Shown here piece by piece: positions 1 through 9,276 of a DNA stretch of 64,000 nucleotides (position 1 is its first letter; each line of letters starts with the position of its first letter). Position numbers and translations under genes: made by a program. This DNA is from Haladaptatus pallidirubidus (GTDB lineage Archaea; Halobacteriota; Halobacteria; Halobacteriales; Haladaptataceae): positions 3,596,001 to 3,660,000 of the forward strand of contig NZ_CP085301.1 of assembly GCF_020700235.1 (NCBI RefSeq), in the 5' to 3' direction. Under the pieces are notes generated by a model. That model worked only from the letters and a program-made list of their open reading frames with translations. It did not search any database and was not told the origin of the DNA.

Positions 1-71
1 TGCCAATCCACGGCGAGCCGCACCAACGTCCCGTCGAGATCGTACACGATGGCGTCGTACGAAGTAACCAT
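1..71 (-). CDS. HAD-superfamily hydrolase, N-terminal fragment
   Basis: The reverse strand from 71 reads MVTSYDAIVYDLDGTLVRLA and runs off the window edge. The D-L-D-G-T motif near residue 11 is HAD motif I, which holds the nucleophilic aspartate of phosphatases such as phosphoglycolate phosphatase. Only about 23 residues are visible, so neither substrate nor subfamily can be told. It is divergent from the CobW-type gene that follows. Confidence 0.7.
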   Translation of the reverse strand, partial: MVTSYDAIVYDLDGTLVRLAVDW

Positions 72-232
72 GCTCGTAGGCGACGAGAATACGGCATAAA
101 TGTTTCCTCGCCGCTCGACGAGCGAAAAATACGCTATTCATCGCGTGAGTGCTTTATGAACCGCATTTAGCAGTGCGGGTTCGACTATCGCCTGTCGGGT
201 TTCGACGGCTCGTACACGGTCTTCGAATAGGC

Positions 233-1473
233 ATGCCAACTCCTATCTCGAAGCAGACCGATACCGGAGCTATGGGGGACGAACGAATTCCGATTACGGT
301 CGTTACGGGGTGTCTTGGCGTGGGAAAAACGACGCTCATCAATCACGTTCTCGACGACCCCGGCGACCGCAGTATCGCCGTCGTCGTCAACGACGTGGGT
401 GAAGTGAACGTCGATACCGAACTGATACGGGGTGCGACCGACGACATCGTAGACCTCTCGAACGGCTGTCTCTGCTGTCAGCTTCAGGACGACCTCCGGT
501 CGACGCTCGCTTTACTGAGAGATAACCGTGAGTTCGACTGTCTCCTCATCGAGGCGTCGGGCGTGAGCGAACCAATTCCGCTCGCTCGGACGCTCCTCGG
601 CATGGACGACGAGGAACCCGATCCAAGCGTAGCGTATCGGTTAGATACGATGGTTTCGGTCGTCGATAGCGTCGGCTTTGCGAACGCGTTTGATACCGAA
701 ACCGGACGGCTACGCGAAGCGAATGTAAGTAACCCTCGCCCGCTAACGGATGTGCTGGTCGAAACCGTCGAGTTTTGTGATCTCCTCTTGTTGAACAAGT
801 GCGACGCTCTTTCCGAAGATTCGCTGGACGAGGTGGAAGCACTCGTCAGGGAACTACAGCCGAACGCCGAACTGATTCGGACGACCGACGCCGCCGTTTC
901 CCCCGAAACGATCCTCGAAATCGAACCGGCCGGTTCGATTTCGAGGACGCGCGACGCTCGCCGGGATGGAAACACGCGCTGGCGGGCGGCGGAAGAACCG
1001 ATGGCGTTCGACACGAGCATCGTGATGATACCACTCATGACCATCCCGATGACGTCGATACCAGCCGCGACGGCCACGACCACGGTGAGCATACCCACCG
1101 GACACGCGACTCGGCAACTGAATCCATCGCCGACCGAATCGAAACCGTCGTTTACGAGCGCGAACGCCCGTTTCAGCCGAACCGGTTGAACGCGTGGTTG
1201 GATGATTGGGACGGGAATATCGCTCGGACGAAAGGCGTTTGTTGGATAGCCGGGTGGGACGGTGACGCGATGGGATTGAATCAGGCAGGCCCGTCGATTC
1301 GTTGCGGGTCGCTCGGCGAATGGAATCCGGACGAACGAATGACGCGACTCGTCCTCATCGGCACCGACATCGACGAAAACCGTGTTTCGGATACGCTCGA
1401 TAGATGTCTCGTCAGGGCAGATGAGGAGGGCACCTCGTGGAATCCGGAGCGCGGCCCGTTTCCGCGGCGTTAA
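233..1473 (+). pseudogene. CobW/P47K-family GTPase (metallochaperone), frameshifted
   Basis: This is a CobW/COG0523-type metal-chaperone GTPase. The Walker A motif GCLGVGKT lies shortly after the start, and the metal-binding CxCC motif appears as NGCLCCQ. The N-terminal part reads in one frame to about position 919 (PETILE). The expected continuation TGRFDFEDARRSPGWKHAL, the His/Asp-rich loop (RDGHDHGEHTH) and the CobW C-terminal domain follow in another frame from about 925 to the stop at 1471-1473. Five bases (920-924, atcga, part of tcgaaatcgaa) appear inserted at the junction. ATG 233 or 272 is the likely start; the longer ORF from 149 adds a basic, unlikely N-terminus. The break may be a true mutation or a sequence error; five bases favour mutation. 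Confidence 0.8.
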
Positions 1474-1620
1474 CTACGCGAGTTGGTCGCGGAGGTCGTC
1501 CCACGATTCGTGGAATCCGTACTCGTCGTCACCACGGGAACTGACTGCGCGCTGATACACGTCGTCGTACGCGAGAAGTTTCGTCCAGCCGTCTTCGCGA
1601 GCGGTGCAGTACTGGCACAT
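1474..1620 (-). CDS. Small CxxC protein (48 aa)
   Basis: The reverse strand encodes a 48-residue acidic protein that starts MCQYCTAREDGWTKLL and ends SWDDLRDQLA. The single CxxC pair near the N-terminus could bind a metal as a dimer or as half of a zinc site. It ends directly next to the stop of the convergent CobW-type gene. Composition (acidic, ordered codon use) supports coding. I recognise no family. Confidence 0.5.
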   Translation of the reverse strand: MCQYCTAREDGWTKLLAYDDVYQRAVSSRGDDEYGFHESWDDLRDQLA

Positions 1621-1781
1621 GGGTGTGTAAGACGCGGTGGGGACGAATAATCCTTTGCGAGGCTCGGTAATCGACGGTTCTCGCCCGTGTCCGTAACAAG
1701 CATCTCTTCAATTTAATATCGCGAAATACGATATATGTAGTCGATACGAATCTATTTCTCGCTTCACATCTACCACCAAAT

Positions 1782-2978
1782 ATGCCCGAATACCGCCCGA
1801 TTCCCGCAAAGCGCAAGCGGGAGTACGACCAGTTTTTGCACTACGCCTTTCGTCCGGAGGACGGCCCTAAATCCGACGAGGATGACGACGACAAACCAAA
1901 TCTCGGCGACCGACGGGGACTCTTCGACGGCGACGACCTCCTCTGTGTCTGCAAACACCACTGGTTTACCACGCGCATCCGAGACGAGTGGCACGAGATG
2001 GCCGGACTATCCGCCGTCGCTTCGCCGCCCGAAAGTCGTCGCGGAGGATTGGTACGGCAGATGCTCAAGCATTCGCTCGCCGAGTATCGTGAAAACGAGG
2101 CGTACTTCTCCGCACTCTGGCCGTTCTCATACGAATTTTATCGAAAATACGGCTGGGGAACGGTGAACAAGTACACGAAGTACGAGACGACGCCCGACGC
2201 CCTCGCGCTAAATACAGATCCAACAGGCGACTTCCGCCGACTCGATGCCGACGAGTGGGAACTGCTCCAGTCGGCGTTCGACGCCCACAGCGAGGGGTAC
2301 GCGCTTTCCATCGACCGAACCGAAGAGTGGTGGCGTCACCGCGTTTTCGAAGGGTGGAAAAAAGATCCCTACGTGTACGCGTGGGTGCCGAATAGGGAGA
2401 AGAATGCTCGCGGCTACGTCGTCTACACGATCCAAGAGGAAGATGACGGCGACGGTAAGCGACTCAAAGTCTGGGAGATGGCCCACGCGGACGACGAAGC
2501 GTACCGCCACCTGCTTCGGTTCGCGCAGTATCACGACTCGCAAGTCGAAACCGTCGAACTATCCCACGAACCCGAAAACACGACCCTCCTCGACATGGTG
2601 GACAATCCGCGCGACGTGAACTGCGAGATTGAAACCGGCCCGATGTTCCGACTCGTGGACGTTCCCCGTGCCCTCGAAAGCATCTCTTATCCCGGCGAAA
2701 TCTCCGAAAACATCGTCCTTCGCGTCGCCGATTCGCTGGCGGAATGGAACGACGGGACGTTCGAACTCGACACCGACGACATCGTCCTTTGCGACCGAAC
2801 CGAGGACGACCCGGACGTGACGCTCAACGTGAATACGCTTTCGCAACTGGTCGCGGGCTACTACTCCGTAGAGGACGCCGAGCGATTCGGTTCCTGTTCC
2901 ATCGAATCCGACGACGCCCGCGTCCATCTCAACTCCTTATTCCCGAAGCGAGACGTGTTCCTCCGGGAAGGATTCTAA
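1782..2978 (+). CDS. Eis-like GNAT N-acetyltransferase (398 aa)
   Basis: The order is an N-terminal GNAT fold with a GLSAVASPPESRRGGLVRQM-type acetyl-CoA loop (V/A-x-P-x-x-R-x-x-G, around residues 80-100) and the signature YFSALWPFSYEFYRKYGWG, then a second GNAT-like half (about 150-290) and a C-terminal sterol-carrier-like domain. That matches the Eis (enhanced intracellular survival) family, whose usual length is about 400 aa. Family members acetylate amines using acetyl-CoA in the cytoplasm; the haloarchaeal substrate is unknown. It stands alone, after an AT-rich promoter region at about 1700-1780. Confidence 0.85.
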   Translation: MPEYRPIPAKRKREYDQFLHYAFRPEDGPKSDEDDDDKPNLGDRRGLFDGDDLLCVCKHHWFTTRIRDEWHEMAGLSAVASPPESRRGGLVRQMLKHSLAEYRENEAYFSALWPFSYEFYRKYGWGTVNKYTKYETTPDALALNTDPTGDFRRLDADEWELLQSAFDAHSEGYALSIDRTEEWWRHRVFEGWKKDPYVYAWVPNREKNARGYVVYTIQEEDDGDGKRLKVWEMAHADDEAYRHLLRFAQYHDSQVETVELSHEPENTTLLDMVDNPRDVNCEIETGPMFRLVDVPRALESISYPGEISENIVLRVADSLAEWNDGTFELDTDDIVLCDRTEDDPDVTLNVNTLSQLVAGYYSVEDAERFGSCSIESDDARVHLNSLFPKRDVFLREGF

Positions 2979-3030
2979 CGACCAGTTTCGACCAGCCAAT
3001 ATTTTTGTTCTGCAGTGCGAACGTCCGGCT

Positions 3031-3750
3031 ATGCCAAACGACCCGGACGACCTCGAAAACCGAATCGAGGAGTTGGAGACAATGTTACGCGATTTGCAGA
3101 CGGAACTCCAGCGCCCTCCTCACGGCCCGTTCGGTCTTCCCCGCCCGCCCACTCCCCGTGAAATGCTCTCGTTCACCAGCGAGTACGCTCTCCCGACGCT
3201 CATCACCATGCTAGAGGCGAACATTCGCGCCCTCAAGGCGCTCCAGCAAATCATCCGCCTCGTAGACCCCGAGTACGATTCGACCCGCGAAGCGCGCTCC
3301 GAACTGAGTTCCCGCGCGGGACGCGCGAGTCAAGCCACGTTAGACCGGCTTCAATCCACGCTCGAAGACGTCGAAGGCGCCCTCACGGAAGGCGGTCTTC
3401 CGCAGGAACCCGGCGCGCGCCGGATTCTTGAAGACGCACGCCGACTCAGCGACGACATCCGCGAGGAAATTTCTGCGGGGAGAGAGCAGGCGGACGACAG
3501 TCGTGAGGCGATGAAGACGGACGAGAAGAGCGAAGAAGGCGAAGCGGGCGAAGAAATCGAAGTAGAGGAGGAAAAACCGCAAGTCGATGTCGATGCCGAA
3601 CTGCGCTCGATTCGGGATGAACTGGGCGTTCGCGGTGACGGGGATTCGGAGGGTGATTTGGATACGGGAGACAGTTCTGAAGACGATGATTCAGCGGAGG
3701 ACTCGGAAAATGGGGCGACTGCTGGCGATTCGGGCGATTCTGAGAAGTGA
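3031..3750 (+). CDS. Acidic coiled-coil protein (239 aa), unknown
   Basis: Residues 1-25 form a short heptad coiled coil (LENRIEELETMLRDLQTEL). A conserved-looking hydrophobic helix follows around 45-75 (FTSEYALPTLITMLEANI), then more helix, and the last 90 residues are a very acidic disordered tail. There is no catalytic motif. It looks like a haloarchaea-restricted scaffold or regulator. It follows the Eis-like gene at a 50-base gap but appears to have its own start region. Confidence 0.7.
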   Translation: MPNDPDDLENRIEELETMLRDLQTELQRPPHGPFGLPRPPTPREMLSFTSEYALPTLITMLEANIRALKALQQIIRLVDPEYDSTREARSELSSRAGRASQATLDRLQSTLEDVEGALTEGGLPQEPGARRILEDARRLSDDIREEISAGREQADDSREAMKTDEKSEEGEAGEEIEVEEEKPQVDVDAELRSIRDELGVRGDGDSEGDLDTGDSSEDDDSAEDSENGATAGDSGDSEK

Positions 3751-4220
3751 AACGCTTTTTGGTAGACTGTCTGTTTTTCGTGCTGTGTCTTTTCGATGCT
3801 AGCAGTTGTTGACTCCGCTGAACCTGCCACTACGGCAAATTCGTCACTCTGTGGAGAATATTTCCGACCAGTCGATTGCAAATCACGTCAACACACAACC
3901 GCAACCGCACTGCGACAGCCACAATCCTCCCCAACCGATTCCTTCGCTCCTTTCAGTCGCTCAGTCAACCCTCGCACGCTGTCAGCACAGACCTTCGGAC
4001 GTGAAGTCCTCAGGCGTGTGCCAGCGCGCGCCATGTGGCCAATTCGGGATTTCGGATGGTCACAACTTCAGACAGACACAAACCGCATGGCGCGTGCGTC
4101 AGCAAGCCACACTCAACTCAATCAATAATTAGAATCCAGTAGAATTGGAAACAGCTAGCCACACCGAATCAAACCACAAATCGAAAACAGCTAGTCAGAT
4201 AAAAACCGACTCTCGCCGAG
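3751..4220. other. Gene-poor stretch between convergent genes
   Basis: About 470 bases lie between convergent genes. Short ORFs exist on the plus strand but lack haloarchaeal codon character. A 10-base direct repeat aaacagctag occurs at 4149-4158 and 4185-4194. The part beyond 4130 is AT-rich and lies downstream of the minus-strand DUF35 gene, so it probably holds its terminator. I see no gene here. Confidence 0.5.
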
Positions 4221-4586
4221 TCACTCCAGAGGCTCGAACCGATAGCCGTCCCACTCCTGACTCTCTTTCTCCCGAATCCCCGCGTTGGGGTCGCGCAGTT
4301 CCCCCACGTACACCGGGCGAACCTCGTCCCCAATCTCGATCTCCCCGGTCGTCACCTGTCCGATTGTCCGCACCGACCCGCCATCTACGTCGAACTCCAC
4401 GATTGCGAGGTGGTTCGGTTGCCGAACGCCGGGTGGGGTCGCGGTGCTGGTCGTCCACGTCACGACTTCGGCGATTCGGTCGGTCAAATCCACGGTTTCG
4501 GTTTGCGGTTCCGCACACTCCGGACAGCGTGGATGCCCCGGAATCGAGAGGTGGCTGTTCGGACAACGGTGTGCTTCGAGGGTCAT
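4221..4586 (-). CDS. DUF35 OB-fold / zinc-ribbon partner of thiolase (121 aa)
   Basis: An N-terminal rubredoxin-like zinc ribbon (CPNSHLSIPGHPRCPECAEP, residues 8-27) is followed by an OB-fold with the motif typical of DUF35 (VDLTDRIAEVVTWTTST, LAIVEFDVDGG, GEIEIGDEVRPVYVG). In archaea DUF35 proteins bridge thiolases and HMG-CoA synthase and may channel acyl-CoA. Its ATG overlaps the thiolase stop (TAATG), so the two are translationally coupled and probably form a complex. Confidence 0.85.
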   Translation of the reverse strand: MTLEAHRCPNSHLSIPGHPRCPECAEPQTETVDLTDRIAEVVTWTTSTATPPGVRQPNHLAIVEFDVDGGSVRTIGQVTTGEIEIGDEVRPVYVGELRDPNAGIREKESQEWDGYRFEPLE

Positions 4587-5737
4587 TATCGCGCCTCCAT
4601 GATGGTGGTCGTGACGCAGTTGCCGAACCCGCCGACGTTGCAGGCCAGCGCGACCTCCGCATCGACCTGTCGCTTTCCGGCCTCGCCGCGCAATTGCTGG
4701 TGCAGTTCGTAGGCCTGTGCGACCCCGCTCGCGCCGAGCGGGTGACCCTTCGATTTTAGCCCACCGGAGGTGTTGATGGGCAGTTCCCCGTCGCGGTCGG
4801 TGACGCCCGCCTCGACGGCTCTCCAGCCTTCTCCCCGGTCGAAGAAGCCCACCGCCTCGCTCTGAAGGAATTCGAGGATGGTGAACATGTCGTGGAGTTC
4901 CGCCACGTCCACGTCGTCCGGGTCGCGCTCGGCCATCTGGTAGGCGAGTTCGCTGCTCTCGTAGGCCGCGCCCATCACCGTCGGGTCGGCGCGTTGGTGA
5001 ACGACGTGGGTGTCCGTCGCACCCGCGATGCCCGAAATCACGGTGTAGTCGTCGGTGTACTCCTTTGCCTTCGATTCGGGACAGAAGAGGAGCGCCGCAC
5101 TCCCGTCCGTGATTGGACAGAAGTCGTACAGTCGCAGCGGGTCGGCGACGATTGGCGACTCCATCACCGTCTCCAAATCCACCGCCTTGCGGAACTGGGC
5201 GTGCGGGTTGTCTATCCCATTTTCGTGGTTTTTCACGGCTACCTTCGCCAAACTCTCGCGCGGCGCGTCGTACTCGTGGAGGTATCTGCGGGCGGTCAAC
5301 CCCGCAAAACTGGGGAGCGTGACGCCGTGTTTGTACTCCTCGGGATGCGTGAGCGAGGCGATTACGTCCGTTGACTCGGCGGTCGTTCTGTGGGTCATCT
5401 TCTCGCCGCCGACGAGGAGGGTCAGGTTGCTCGCCCCTGACGCGACCGACTGCCACGACGAATAAATTCCGGCCCCGCCGCTCGCGCTCGTCTGGTCGAT
5501 TCGCTGGGTGTACGCCGGAAGTGCGCCCAAATCGTGTGCCAATGCGTTCGGAATCCCCGTCTGTCCCTCGAACTCGCCGCTCGCCATGTTCGAGACGTAC
5601 AGATGCTCCACATCCAACGGCGAGACGCCAGCGTCGTCGAGGCAGGCTTGTCCGGCCTCCGCGAGCAGGTCGCGTATCCACCCTTCGCGGTTGCCGAACT
5701 CCGTCATCGACGCGCCGATGACTGCGACTCGGTTCAT
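4586..5737 (-). CDS. SCP2-type thiolase family protein with Cys-to-Ser at the nucleophile (383 aa)
   Basis: The length and motifs fit archaeal SCP2-like thiolases: HDMFTILE (catalytic His region), SGGLKSKGHPLGASG and the C-terminal CNVGGFG. The usual nucleophile block CASGG reads T83-S84-A85-S86-G87-G88, so serine stands where the acyl-accepting cysteine should be. The protein may therefore be a non-decarboxylating or non-catalytic thiolase-like subunit, or a carrier working with the DUF35 partner encoded next to it. The start ATG at 5737 begins MNRVAVIGASMTEFG, the normal thiolase start. Confidence 0.85.
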   Translation of the reverse strand: MNRVAVIGASMTEFGNREGWIRDLLAEAGQACLDDAGVSPLDVEHLYVSNMASGEFEGQTGIPNALAHDLGALPAYTQRIDQTSASGGAGIYSSWQSVASGASNLTLLVGGEKMTHRTTAESTDVIASLTHPEEYKHGVTLPSFAGLTARRYLHEYDAPRESLAKVAVKNHENGIDNPHAQFRKAVDLETVMESPIVADPLRLYDFCPITDGSAALLFCPESKAKEYTDDYTVISGIAGATDTHVVHQRADPTVMGAAYESSELAYQMAERDPDDVDVAELHDMFTILEFLQSEAVGFFDRGEGWRAVEAGVTDRDGELPINTSGGLKSKGHPLGASGVAQAYELHQQLRGEAGKRQVDAEVALACNVGGFGNCVTTTIMEAR

Positions 5738-5996
5738 GGCACAGACGACGCGCGGGTGGGTTTAGAATCTTGAGATTCCCGAAAGGGAAAGTAGTTGTCA
5801 CGAACTGAACTCCTGTCCGGTACTCGACGAATGACCCTCCTTACCGCTCTCGCTACGGCATCGATTGCCGGTTCTGGTCGCCTCGACGCCTACTCGCACA
5901 ACGACGGTGAGAAACGCCTGAACTAGTGCTCAGACGGATGTTCAAAAAATGATGTGAGACAGAGCCAAGATACTGGATACCATACCCTCACCTGCC

Positions 5997-6296
5997 GTGG
6001 CAAAAGACGACTTCAATTCCATCACGGGACTACCGGAAGAACTCGGCATCGACGAGGATTTGGGGCGAACCGAACAGCGCCTTCGCGTCCGAATCGAAAA
6101 ACGACGCTACGACAAGCCGGTGACAATCGTAGAGGGATTCGACACCGACTCGGTCGATTTGAAAGAACTCGCGTCGGAACTCAAACGGAAGATGGCAACC
6201 GGCGGGACGATACAGGACGAAGCAATCGAACTCCAAGGTAATCATCGCGAGCGAGTGGGGGAGGTTCTGCGAGAGAAGGGGTACGCCATCGAGTAG
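5997..6296 (+). CDS. Translation initiation factor aIF1 (SUI1 family, 99 aa)
   Basis: The sequence (RVRIEKRRYDKPVTIVEGFD, LASELKRKMATGGT, IELQGNHRERVGEVLREKGY) is the SUI1/aIF1 fold that monitors start-codon selection on the small ribosomal subunit. Length is normal. The start is GTG at 5997, as expected from alignment with the conserved MAKDDFNSI-type N-terminus. An AT-rich stretch (ttcaaaaaatg) lies about 55 bases upstream. Confidence 0.93.
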   Translation: MAKDDFNSITGLPEELGIDEDLGRTEQRLRVRIEKRRYDKPVTIVEGFDTDSVDLKELASELKRKMATGGTIQDEAIELQGNHRERVGEVLREKGYAIE

Positions 6297-6314
6297 GCGA
6301 CCGCTGAACCGAAA

Positions 6315-7940
6315 CTACCCGAACTTCGCCTGTTCCCTGTCTCGGAGTTCGATACGCCTGATTTTTCCGCTGGAGGTTTTCGGCAGTTCGTCCACGAACT
6401 CGATTCTGCGCGGATATTTGTACGGCGCGGTCTCCTCTTTCATGTACTCCTGCAGCTCCTCTACGAGTTCGTCGCTTCCCTCGTAGCCGTCCGCGAGGAT
6501 GACGTAGGCCTTGACGACGTTTCCGCGCTCGACGTGGGGACTGCCGACGGCCGCGGCCTCCGCGACTGACGGATGGCCGATAAGCGCATCTTCGACCTCG
6601 AACGGGCCGATTCGATAGCCCGAGGAAATGATGATGTCGTCCGCCCGGCCTTCGAAGAAGAAGTAGCCGTCCTCGTCCTTACTCGCCAAGTCGCCGGTTC
6701 GGTAGTACGCACCCGAGAACGTCTTCTCGTCCAAGTTCGGCTTCTCGAAGTAGCCGTCGAAAATCGCGGGACTATCGACGGGAACCGCGATTTCGCCGAT
6801 TTCTCCTTGCTCAACTTCTTCGTCGTCCACCGTGTCGATGATGGTCGTTCCGAGTCCCGGTGTCGGTTTGCCCATGCTTCCCGGTTTTACGTCGATTCCG
6901 GGATAGTTCGTCACCAGTGCGACGGTTTCGGTCTGGCCGTAGCCGTCCCGCGGCGTCACGCCGAACGCTTCATCGAACGCCTGAATCGGTTCGCGGTTCA
7001 GCGGTTCGCCCGCCGAAACGACTTCCGTCAGCGAGAGGTCGTAGTCGGCCATATCCTCAATCTGTGTGAACATCCGGTACTGCGTCGGCACCGCACAGAG
7101 TCGGGTGACGCCCTCCTCTTCCATCAGCGAGAGGAACGTCTCCGGATCGAAGTCACCTCGATAAATTAACTGCGGCGCGCCCGTCGCCAGCGCGACGCCG
7201 ACGGGACTCCAGAACCATTTGGCCCATCCGGTTCCAGTCGTGGCCCACAGCAGCTCGTCCTCGAAATTCATCCCCTGCTCGACGCCCCACCAGTAGCGTC
7301 CGTTGACGCGCTCGAAGCAGTGCATCCAGCGATGGCGGTGAAGCACGGGTTTCGGTTGTCCCGTCGTCCCGCTGGTGTAGTTGATGGACATCGGCGACTG
7401 CGCGCCGATGTCCGGTCCGTCGTGATCGGTCGATTCGCCATCGACTACGGCGGCGAAGGATTCCCAATTGCCAGTCCGCGACCCGTTCAGCACGACCATC
7501 GTGTCAAGCGGCGTCTCGTCCAGAATCGGTTCGACCATCTCCGTCAACTCGTCGTGACAGACGATGGTCGTCGCCTCGCAGTCGTTCGCGCGGAACTGGA
7601 GGTCTTTCGGCTTCAGCATGGCCGAGCAGGGCACTAAAATCGCGCCGCGTTTCAACGCCCCGAGCTGAATCGCGAACACATCGGGATGGCGCGGGAGAAG
7701 GTGCATCACCCGGTCGCCCTCACCGACGCCGAGCGATTCGAGCGCATTGGCGAACCGGTTCATGTCGTCGCGCAGGTCGGCGTAGGTTCGCTTTTCTTCA
7801 CCACCCTCATCATCGCGGAATTTGACTGCGAGTCGGTGGCCGAATTGTTCGGCGTGCGACTCGATAACTGCCGGAAGATTGTACTCTTCCGGAATATCCC
7901 ACTCGAACTCCACACGTTCGCGCTGGTAGTCGATTTGCAT
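6315..7940 (-). CDS. AMP-forming acyl-CoA synthetase (541 aa)
   Basis: All ANL-superfamily motifs are present: YTSGTTGQPKP (P-loop), GYGQTETV, YRTGDLA, GRADDIIISSGYRIGPFEVE (hinge) and the C-terminal KTSSGKIRR with the adenylation lysine. Length and the WWGVEQGMNF region resemble medium-chain acyl-CoA synthetases (ACSM type). It would convert a carboxylic acid, ATP and CoA to acyl-CoA in the cytoplasm. It is convergent with aIF1 and divergent from the DJ-1 gene. Confidence 0.9.
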   Translation of the reverse strand: MQIDYQRERVEFEWDIPEEYNLPAVIESHAEQFGHRLAVKFRDDEGGEEKRTYADLRDDMNRFANALESLGVGEGDRVMHLLPRHPDVFAIQLGALKRGAILVPCSAMLKPKDLQFRANDCEATTIVCHDELTEMVEPILDETPLDTMVVLNGSRTGNWESFAAVVDGESTDHDGPDIGAQSPMSINYTSGTTGQPKPVLHRHRWMHCFERVNGRYWWGVEQGMNFEDELLWATTGTGWAKWFWSPVGVALATGAPQLIYRGDFDPETFLSLMEEEGVTRLCAVPTQYRMFTQIEDMADYDLSLTEVVSAGEPLNREPIQAFDEAFGVTPRDGYGQTETVALVTNYPGIDVKPGSMGKPTPGLGTTIIDTVDDEEVEQGEIGEIAVPVDSPAIFDGYFEKPNLDEKTFSGAYYRTGDLASKDEDGYFFFEGRADDIIISSGYRIGPFEVEDALIGHPSVAEAAAVGSPHVERGNVVKAYVILADGYEGSDELVEELQEYMKEETAPYKYPRRIEFVDELPKTSSGKIRRIELRDREQAKFG

Positions 7941-8112
7941 TCATCGAAAAATGAACCGAGGGTTATTTGGCTTTGTCGTCTGCTATCATGGTTCGAACAG
8001 AAATGCGGAACACCGATCACGTCCGTCTCCTCGGTCGTCGATATCGGTTCCCGCCGATTTGCCCACTCTATTTGGCAGTATCTATTTGCTCCGTCACGTC
8101 GTATGCTTCCCG

Positions 8113-8706
8113 ATGGCGGAAAAGAAACTGCTGATGATAGTCGGCGATTACGGCGAGGATTACGAGATTATGGTACCGTTCCAAGCGCTACAGGCGGTCG
8201 GCCACGAGGTCGATGCCGTGTGTCCCGAGAAAAACGGCGACGATACGATAAAAACTGCGATTCACGACTTCCGGGGCGACCAGACGTACATCGAGACACG
8301 AGGACACGACTTCGCGCTCACGGCATCGTTCGACGACATCGACCCCGCCGACTACGACGCCCTCGTCATCCCCGGCGGTCGCGCACCCGAATACCTCCGG
8401 AACTACGGCGAGGTTATCGAGACCGTTCAGCACTTCGATGCCGAGAACAAACCCATCGCCGCCATCTGTCACGCCGCCCAGATTCTCGCCGCGGCGGACG
8501 TCATCGAAGGGCGAACGTGTTCGGCTTACCCCGCGCTGAAAACCGACGTCGAAGACGCCAGTGGCGAGTACTACGACGGTGTGACGACCGACGGTAATCT
8601 GGTGACCGGTCGCGATTGGAGCGACCACGTCGAATGGCTCTCACAGTTCCTGGACGTGTTGGGAACGACCATCGAGCACGAAGAAGTAGTCACTGCCGAC
8701 GACTGA
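8113..8706 (+). CDS. DJ-1/PfpI family protein (197 aa)
   Basis: ATG 8113 gives the correct N-terminus MAEKKLLMIVGDYGEDYEIM; the longer frame from 7951 adds unrelated residues. Key motifs are LVIPGGRAPEYLR and AAICHAAQIL, where the cysteine is the nucleophile-elbow residue of the DJ-1/PfpI fold, with the glutamate of GDYGEDYE positioned to pair with it. Family members are intracellular proteases, chaperones or glyoxalase/deglycase enzymes. Which applies here is not visible. Confidence 0.85.
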   Translation: MAEKKLLMIVGDYGEDYEIMVPFQALQAVGHEVDAVCPEKNGDDTIKTAIHDFRGDQTYIETRGHDFALTASFDDIDPADYDALVIPGGRAPEYLRNYGEVIETVQHFDAENKPIAAICHAAQILAAADVIEGRTCSAYPALKTDVEDASGEYYDGVTTDGNLVTGRDWSDHVEWLSQFLDVLGTTIEHEEVVTADD

Positions 8707-8763
8707 TTACTCTCGCTTCCCAATCGTACTGTTCGCCGAAAAATGAATCCGTTTGGATGCGCT

Positions 8764-9276
8764 TCAGGCGGACGAGTTTCCGTTGGATGCGTTTCCTTGT
8801 GTCGTCGTCGTGGTGTTTCCACCGCCGCCACCTCCTTGGAGGCTGGTGCTCAGCAGGTTGAGTTCACTGCTGAAGATGGTCGCATCTCCCGACAGCCTCC
8901 TCTGGTCATCCGTGCTGAGGCTCGCATCCCGCGAGAACAGAACCGTGGTAATCGAGGCGTTTCCGTTCCCGAGGTTGTAGCGGATAACCCACCCGCTGTA
9001 GTCGTCCGGTTGGCTGATTTCGGGCACGTCGCCGCCACCGGGTAGTTGGAGCAGCTGAATAACCGTCGACTGGTCTAACGTGTTTTCGACGCGGAACTGG
9101 ACGTTCGGGTGGTAGTCGTACGTGTAGACCAACACCTCGCTATCCTGTGCGGCACTGGTTCCAGCGCTTCCAAGGCCCAACGCCAGCGCACCCGTCGCGA
9201 GCGCACCTTTCTTCATGAACGACCGCCGTTCTGTCGATTCGACGTTTTCGGTGTCGTGATTTTTATTCTCGGACAT
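8764..9276 (-). CDS. Tat-exported protein of unknown function (170 aa)
   Basis: From ATG 9276 the protein begins MSENKNHDTENVESTERRSF followed by MKKGALATGALALGLGSAG, a textbook twin-arginine signal with hydrophobic core and A-x-A-like cleavage site. The mature part has beta-rich hydrophilic sequence (VLVYTYDYHPNVQFRVENTL) and ends in a low-complexity Gly/Thr/Asn/Ser tail. It is probably secreted or attached outside the membrane. The longer frame to 9321 is unlikely because it precedes the signal peptide. Confidence 0.8.
   Translation of the reverse strand: MSENKNHDTENVESTERRSFMKKGALATGALALGLGSAGTSAAQDSEVLVYTYDYHPNVQFRVENTLDQSTVIQLLQLPGGGDVPEISQPDDYSGWVIRYNLGNGNASITTVLFSRDASLSTDDQRRLSGDATIFSSELNLLSTSLQGGGGGGNTTTTTQGNASNGNSSA

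Noticed and set aside
4221..5801. One long minus-strand frame of 526 codons across both the thiolase and DUF35 genes
   Set aside because: Its upstream part is an Arg-rich shadow of the thiolase gene; only the last 121 codons are the real DUF35 protein.
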